Below, piece after piece: positions 59,501 through 64,000 of a stretch of 64,000 nucleotides of DNA. Under the pieces are notes generated by a model. It saw only the letters and a program-made list of their open reading frames with translations. It did no database searches and was not told where the DNA came from. Made by a program: the position numbers and the translations under genes. This DNA is from Thermosynechococcus vestitus BP-1 (GTDB taxonomy: Bacteria > Cyanobacteriota > Cyanobacteriia > Thermosynechococcales > Thermosynechococcaceae), in the NCBI RefSeq assembly GCF_000011345.1, contig NC_004113.1, positions 372,001-436,000 on the forward strand. The letters are read 5' to 3'. Each line of letters begins with the position of its first letter. Positions within the stretch are counted from its first letter, which is position 1.

Positions 59501-62032
59501 GTGCGTGTCGTTGTCATGGCCGGTGGGAGTGGCACTCGCTTACGCCCCCTAACCTGCGATCTACCCAAACCCATGGTGCCGGTGGTCAATCGTCCCATTG
59601 CCGAGCATATTCTCAATCTCCTGCGCCGCCATAACCTTGATGATGTGGTCATGACATTGCATTATCTCCCCGATGTGGTGCGGGACTATTTTGGGGATGG
59701 GAATGAATTTGGGGTGCACCTGAGCTATGTCGTTGAGGAAGAGCAGCCCCTTGGCACGGCAGGTTCGGTAAAAAACATTGTCAATCTGCTAACGGATCCG
59801 TTTTTGGTGGTCAGTGGCGATAGCATTACCGATGTCGATTTAACCGATGCCCTGCGTTTTCACCAACAGCACGGTGCTCCCGTAACCCTGATCCTTGCCC
59901 GTGTGCCCCAACCGAAGGAGTTTGGCATTGTCTTTACCGATAGCGATGGCCGCGTGCGGCGGTTTCTCGAGAAGCCTTCAGCAGCGGAAGTCTTTACGGA
60001 CACAGTCAATACGGGCATCTACATCCTCAACCCCACGGTTATGGATTACCTGAATAGCGGCATTGAGCGGGATTTTTCGCGGGATCTGTTCCCATTGCTG
60101 TTGCAGGCGGATGTGCCGATGTATGGCTATATCACCGATGCTTACTGGTGCGATGTCGGCAGTCTCCAAACCTATCAACAGGTGCAACAGGATGCCCTCT
60201 ATGGTCGGGTTCACTTGGAAATTCAGGGGCACGAAGTTCAGCCGCAAATTTGGGTAGGGCACAACACCCCATTGCCGCCAACGGTTCAGCTACAGGCACC
60301 GCTCGTCTTGGGCAATAACTGCCGCTTGGGTGCGGGGGTCACCCTTGGGCCGGGGACAGTCTTGGGGGATAACGTGATGATTGGCAATGGCAGTCGGTTG
60401 CGTTCAGTGGTGGCTTGGAATGGCTGCTTTATTGGGGATGACAGTGAATTGGAGCATTGCATCTTAGCTCGCCATGTCCATGTCGATCGCCATGTGACAC
60501 TACAGGAAGGGGTGATTATTGGCAGTCGCTGTGTGGTGAGGGAGGAAGCCAGCCTGAGTCAGGGAGTGCGCATCTGGCCAGGAAAACGCATTGAAGCCGG
60601 TGCAATTGTCAATCAAAGCCTGATCTGGGGCACAACAGGGCAGCGCTATCTCTTTGGGCAGCGGGGAGTGGCCGGTGTGGCCAATGTGGACATTACACCG
60701 GAGTTTGCTGTGCGGCTGGCGGCAGCCTATGCCTCAATTCTTGAGCCCGGAACCAGTGTGCTTGTGTCGCGAGATCAGCGAAATGTATCGCGGATGGTGT
60801 CCCATGCCCTGATGTCGGGTTTGATGTCGGTGGGGATTCATGTCCTCAATTTGGAGGCGATCGCCCTGCCCATTGCCCGCTTTGCCGCCCAAACCCTTTC
60901 AGTCAGTGGGGGGATTCATGTGCGTGCCCATCCCGATCGCGCCGATCAGCTTTTGATTGAGTTTTTTGACCACAAAGGCATCAACCTCAGTAGAGCCAAA
61001 GAGCGGCAAATTGAAACTGCCTACTTCCGTGAAGAGATTCGCCGTGCCCTACTGACGGATGTCGGTGTCATGACCCATCCCAACAACTGCGTGGCCGCCT
61101 ATGCCCAAGGCTTTGAAAAGTGGCTGAATACGCAACTGTTTTATGGTAGCCCCGCCAAAATTGTTATTGACTATGCCTATGCCGTTTCTGGGGTCGTCTT
61201 GCCCCAGATCCTCAGTAAGTTTGGCTGCGATGCCGTTGTTCTCAATGCCACCCTCCACCCAACGCCTCTAAATATTCTCGAGCGACAGCGACTCCTGCGG
61301 GAACTGGGACAGGTGGTGACCGCACTTTCTGCGAGTTTGGGGGTGCAAGTCTCCGCCAATGGCGAACGGTTGACCTTGGTGGACAATGCCGGTCAGGTTT
61401 TCAGTGATCAAGAACTCACGGCCTTAATGACCTACTTAACCCTCTTGACTCATCCGGGGGGCACCGTCGTGGTGCCGGTCACAACCTCTAGTGCTGTGGA
61501 GGCGATCGCCCGCCAGCAGGGAGGACACATTATCCGCAGTCGTACCAACCCGACTGATCTCATGGAAGCCTGCCAACACCAGAGCGGCGTTGTCCTAGGG
61601 GGGTCCGCAGAAACCGGTTTCATCTTCCCGCAACTGCATCCTGGATTTGATGCCATGTTTACGATCGCCACACTGATCGAACTGCTGGCACTGATTGGCA
61701 AGCCCCTCACAGTGATCCGCCAAGAACTGCCCCGCGTCCACTACTATCACCGCCCGATTCGCTGTCCTTGGCTGGCTAAAGGGTCATTGATGCGCCACTT
61801 AGTGGAAACCCATCCCCGCAACCATTTAAGTCTCATTGATGGCGTCAAAATTGGTGAACCCAATACTGACCATTGGGTACTGATTCTGCCCGATGCCAGT
61901 GAGCCACTGGTACACCTCTACGTGAATAGCCCTGATGCCCTTTGGAGTCAGCAGATGCTGCAACGCTATAGCCGCCGCATTGAAGCGTTTGCCCGCTTGG
62001 AACCCCTCTCAGATGCCACAATAAAGATGTAA
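59501..62032 (+). CDS. Mannose-1-phosphate guanylyltransferase / phosphomannomutase-like fusion
   Basis: An 843-residue fusion. Residues 1-235: nucleotidyltransferase (VVMAGGSGTRLRPLTCDLPK; VEEEQPLGTAGSVKNI; VVSGDSITDVDL; FLEKPS). Residues about 255-370: left-handed beta-helix (GNNCRLGAGVTLGPGTVLGD and repeats). Residues about 380-843: phosphohexomutase fold. In the mutase part the phosphoserine loop, usually TASHNP, reads VRAHPD, with no serine, and the metal loop is also altered, so mutase activity is doubtful. The likely product is GDP-mannose or another NDP-sugar for surface polysaccharide. GTG start at 59501. The 46-bp gap to the next gene suggests cotranscription. Confidence 0.88.
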   Translation: MRVVVMAGGSGTRLRPLTCDLPKPMVPVVNRPIAEHILNLLRRHNLDDVVMTLHYLPDVVRDYFGDGNEFGVHLSYVVEEEQPLGTAGSVKNIVNLLTDPFLVVSGDSITDVDLTDALRFHQQHGAPVTLILARVPQPKEFGIVFTDSDGRVRRFLEKPSAAEVFTDTVNTGIYILNPTVMDYLNSGIERDFSRDLFPLLLQADVPMYGYITDAYWCDVGSLQTYQQVQQDALYGRVHLEIQGHEVQPQIWVGHNTPLPPTVQLQAPLVLGNNCRLGAGVTLGPGTVLGDNVMIGNGSRLRSVVAWNGCFIGDDSELEHCILARHVHVDRHVTLQEGVIIGSRCVVREEASLSQGVRIWPGKRIEAGAIVNQSLIWGTTGQRYLFGQRGVAGVANVDITPEFAVRLAAAYASILEPGTSVLVSRDQRNVSRMVSHALMSGLMSVGIHVLNLEAIALPIARFAAQTLSVSGGIHVRAHPDRADQLLIEFFDHKGINLSRAKERQIETAYFREEIRRALLTDVGVMTHPNNCVAAYAQGFEKWLNTQLFYGSPAKIVIDYAYAVSGVVLPQILSKFGCDAVVLNATLHPTPLNILERQRLLRELGQVVTALSASLGVQVSANGERLTLVDNAGQVFSDQELTALMTYLTLLTHPGGTVVVPVTTSSAVEAIARQQGGHIIRSRTNPTDLMEACQHQSGVVLGGSAETGFIFPQLHPGFDAMFTIATLIELLALIGKPLTVIRQELPRVHYYHRPIRCPWLAKGSLMRHLVETHPRNHLSLIDGVKIGEPNTDHWVLILPDASEPLVHLYVNSPDALWSQQMLQRYSRRIEAFARLEPLSDATIKM

Positions 62033-62078
62033 CCCAAATCCCGTAGAATCAGAGAAAATTTTTCGTACATTAGGCACA

Positions 62079-64000
62079 ATGGTGGTTTTGAAAACGGAGA
62101 CAACCCAAGGGAGTTGGAGTGATAAATTGCGGGGAATTGCCCGTTGGTGGTCAGAATTCAAGATTCAAACCCGCCTCATGGCCACAGCAACCCTCGTGGT
62201 CTCCATCATCATGAGTGGCCTCACCTTCTGGGCGGTGAACACAATTCAAACCAATGCCCACCTCAATGACACCCGCTATGGTCGCGATTTAGGGTTACTC
62301 CTCGCTGCTGATGTAGCACCCCTTGTGGCCAAAGGGGATACCGCCGCTGTTGCTGAATTTTCCCGTAAATTCTATGAGCGCAGTGCCAGTATTCGCTACA
62401 TCCTCTATGCGGATCCCGACGGGGAAATTTACTATGGCCTACCCTACTCTGCCCCCCAAGTGGAAAGCGCCCTGACCCTGCGCCGCCGTATTCAACTGCC
62501 AGAGACCTACCATGCTAGCCAAGAACCCCTCGTGCGCCAACATCAAACCCCCAATGGTTTAGTTGCCGACGTCTTTGTTCCCCTAACCTTCAATGGCGAA
62601 AACTTAGGGGTTGTTGCCCTGGGAATTAACCCGAACCCAACATTGATTGCTTCTGCCAATCTCACGCGGGATCTAACGATCGCTGTTTTTGTCTCCCTTT
62701 GGATCATGGTGATCTTGGGGGGAGTCTTCAATGCCCTCACGATTACCCAACCCATTAAAGAATTAGTGCAGGGGGTGAAAAACATTGCAGCGGGGAATTT
62801 TAAGCAACGCATTAACCTGCCCTTTGGCGGTGAACTGGGGGAGTTGATCACCAGCTTTAATGACATGGCTGAGCGCCTCGCTTCCTACGAGGCCCAAAAC
62901 ATTGAAGAACTCCAAGCCGAGAAAGCTAAACTGGATACCTTGGTCTCGACGATTGCGGATGGAGCCATTCTCTTAGATACCGACATGCGGATTATTCTTG
63001 TCAACCCCACAGCGCAGCGTCTTTTCAATTGGGAAGGGATGAACGTTATTGGCCAAAATGCCCTGGACTGCTTTCCAGCCCCGGTGTGCGAAAAACTCAC
63101 CTGTCCCCTTTACAAGGCCTCTCGCGGCGAGTCAGAAGGGGGAGAATTTCGGGTGACGCTGCAAGAACCTAGCTCGCGATCAGTACGGATTCTGCTGACA
63201 ACGGTTATGGATGTGCAGCGGGAAAAACCTAAAGGCATTGCAATTACCATTCAGGACATTACCCGCGAAGTGGAACTCAACGAAGCCAAAGCGCAATTGA
63301 TTAGCAATGTTTCCCATGAGTTGCGTACACCTCTATTCAATATCAAATCAATCATCGAAACGATTCAAGAGTACGGCAGCAGCCTCAGTGAAAAAGAGCA
63401 ACAGGAGTTCCTAGAAACCGCTAACCACGAGACCGATCGCCTAACTCGCCTTGTCAATGATTTTCTCGATATTTCTCGCCTCGAATCGGGTCGACCCTAT
63501 CAGTTTGGCTCCGTACAGATGGCGCAGGTGATTGATCAGATCATGCGCACCTACCAACTCAATGCTGCCAATAAGTCCATTACCCTAACTGCCGAGGTGG
63601 AAAACCCCCTGCCACCGGTTTGGGGCAATTACGATCTGCTCATTGGTGCCCTCACTAACTTGGTGGGCAATGCCTTGAAGTTTACACCCGAAAATGGACG
63701 GGTCACGATTCGTGCCTATGTCTGGCATCCCTCCAGTGATCCAGAGCAGGAACGGGTCCGCATTGAAGTGGCCGACACGGGTATGGGGATTGCCCCCGAG
63801 GATCAACCCCGTGTTTTTGAACGCTTTTTCCGCGTCGAGAATCGCGTGCATACCCTAGAGGGGACGGGGCTGGGGTTGGCCATTGTCCAAGATATTATCC
63901 ACAAGCACAACACGCAAATTCATTTAATTAGTGAATTGGGGGTCGGTAGTACCTTTTGGTTTGATTTGGCCATTGATGAATCCGCCCTCGTTGATAACCC
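62079..64000 (+). CDS. nblS: Sensor histidine kinase, NblS/Hik33 type (3' end outside window)
   Basis: The first 640 residues of a membrane sensor kinase; the stop is outside. In order: transmembrane helix near 33-53 (LMATATLVVSIIMSGLTFWA), a periplasmic or sensing loop to about 198, a second helix (IAVFVSLWIMVILGGVFNAL), HAMP (ITQPIKELVQGVKNIAAGNF), a PAS domain (about 280-390), HisKA with SNVSHELRTPLFNIKS (H413), and HATPase with N, G1 (IEVADTGMGIAPED), F and G2 (TGLGLAIVQDIIH) boxes. Hik33/NblS with RpaB controls responses to high light, cold and nutrient stress in cyanobacteria. The domain order and the HELRTPLFNIKS motif support this identity. Confidence 0.88.
   Translation, partial: MVVLKTETTQGSWSDKLRGIARWWSEFKIQTRLMATATLVVSIIMSGLTFWAVNTIQTNAHLNDTRYGRDLGLLLAADVAPLVAKGDTAAVAEFSRKFYERSASIRYILYADPDGEIYYGLPYSAPQVESALTLRRRIQLPETYHASQEPLVRQHQTPNGLVADVFVPLTFNGENLGVVALGINPNPTLIASANLTRDLTIAVFVSLWIMVILGGVFNALTITQPIKELVQGVKNIAAGNFKQRINLPFGGELGELITSFNDMAERLASYEAQNIEELQAEKAKLDTLVSTIADGAILLDTDMRIILVNPTAQRLFNWEGMNVIGQNALDCFPAPVCEKLTCPLYKASRGESEGGEFRVTLQEPSSRSVRILLTTVMDVQREKPKGIAITIQDITREVELNEAKAQLISNVSHELRTPLFNIKSIIETIQEYGSSLSEKEQQEFLETANHETDRLTRLVNDFLDISRLESGRPYQFGSVQMAQVIDQIMRTYQLNAANKSITLTAEVENPLPPVWGNYDLLIGALTNLVGNALKFTPENGRVTIRAYVWHPSSDPEQERVRIEVADTGMGIAPEDQPRVFERFFRVENRVHTLEGTGLGLAIVQDIIHKHNTQIHLISELGVGSTFWFDLAIDESALVDN

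Overview
The window reads as chromosome of a unicellular cyanobacterium, most likely a thermophilic Thermosynechococcus-type strain. The lineage is clear: the HIP1 octamer GCGATCGC is scattered through nearly every native gene. The gene set is that of an oxygenic phototroph: sulfolipid genes sqdB and sqdX, a carotenoid CruF, a Psb32-like photosystem II repair protein, a cyanobacterial-order ATP synthase operon (atpI-B-H-G-F-D-A), a fibrillin, a Hik33/NblS-type kinase, and tetrapyrrole enzymes HemY and HemB. The genus is an inference from overall character, not a search result.

Layout. 0-9 kb: end of a protoporphyrinogen oxidase gene, an orphan HicB, class II fructose-bisphosphate aldolase, tRNA-Arg, a large membrane protein, tRNA-Leu, TldD, a GDT1/Mnx-type cation transporter and a TPR-OGT-like glycosyltransferase. 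9-18.6 kb: a SpoIID-domain gene cut by an IS481-family element with a 6-bp target duplication, a glycosyltransferase that seems to start at CTG, the ATP synthase gamma gene (about 42 kb from the rest of its complex), a coiled-coil protein, a first IS200/IS605 element with a dead tnpB, an intact SpoIID paralogue and an HpsJ-like protein. 18.6-25.2 kb: glmU, tRNA-Val, pyrF, a DUF3611 protein, a sulfurtransferase, sqdB and a hypothetical protein. 25.2-32.6 kb: a second, intact copy of the IS200/IS605 element in inverted orientation, a broken corA, ubiA, comB, psb32, lepB, a candidate structured RNA and a third, tnpB-only element. 32.6-41 kb: a membrane protein, an aminotransferase, small proteins, ktrA, an EcfT-like protein, cruF, priA and a tnpB remnant. 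41-54 kb: putA, a MidA-type methyltransferase, sqdX, a fibrillin, a coiled-coil protein, an FMN reductase, hemB, NUDIX, map, a photolyase, a small exported protein, a STAS protein and mini-RNase III. 54-64 kb: the atp operon with a terminator, a GDP-mannose pyrophosphorylase/phosphomannomutase-like fusion, and an nblS-like kinase running off the right edge.

Most genes are housekeeping and tightly packed; several convergent pairs overlap by 4 to 45 bp. The accessory signal is in the mobile DNA. Four elements or remnants of TnpB type end in the same TGTCAA sequence. The two large copies abut truncated genes (a permease, a histidine phosphatase, corA), which suggests genome rearrangement at these elements. 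I did not find a convincing wholly new defence or biosynthetic system. The best candidates for follow-up are the TnpB loci with their predicted guides, the structured RNA after lepB, the non-canonical start codons and the degenerate phosphomannomutase domain.
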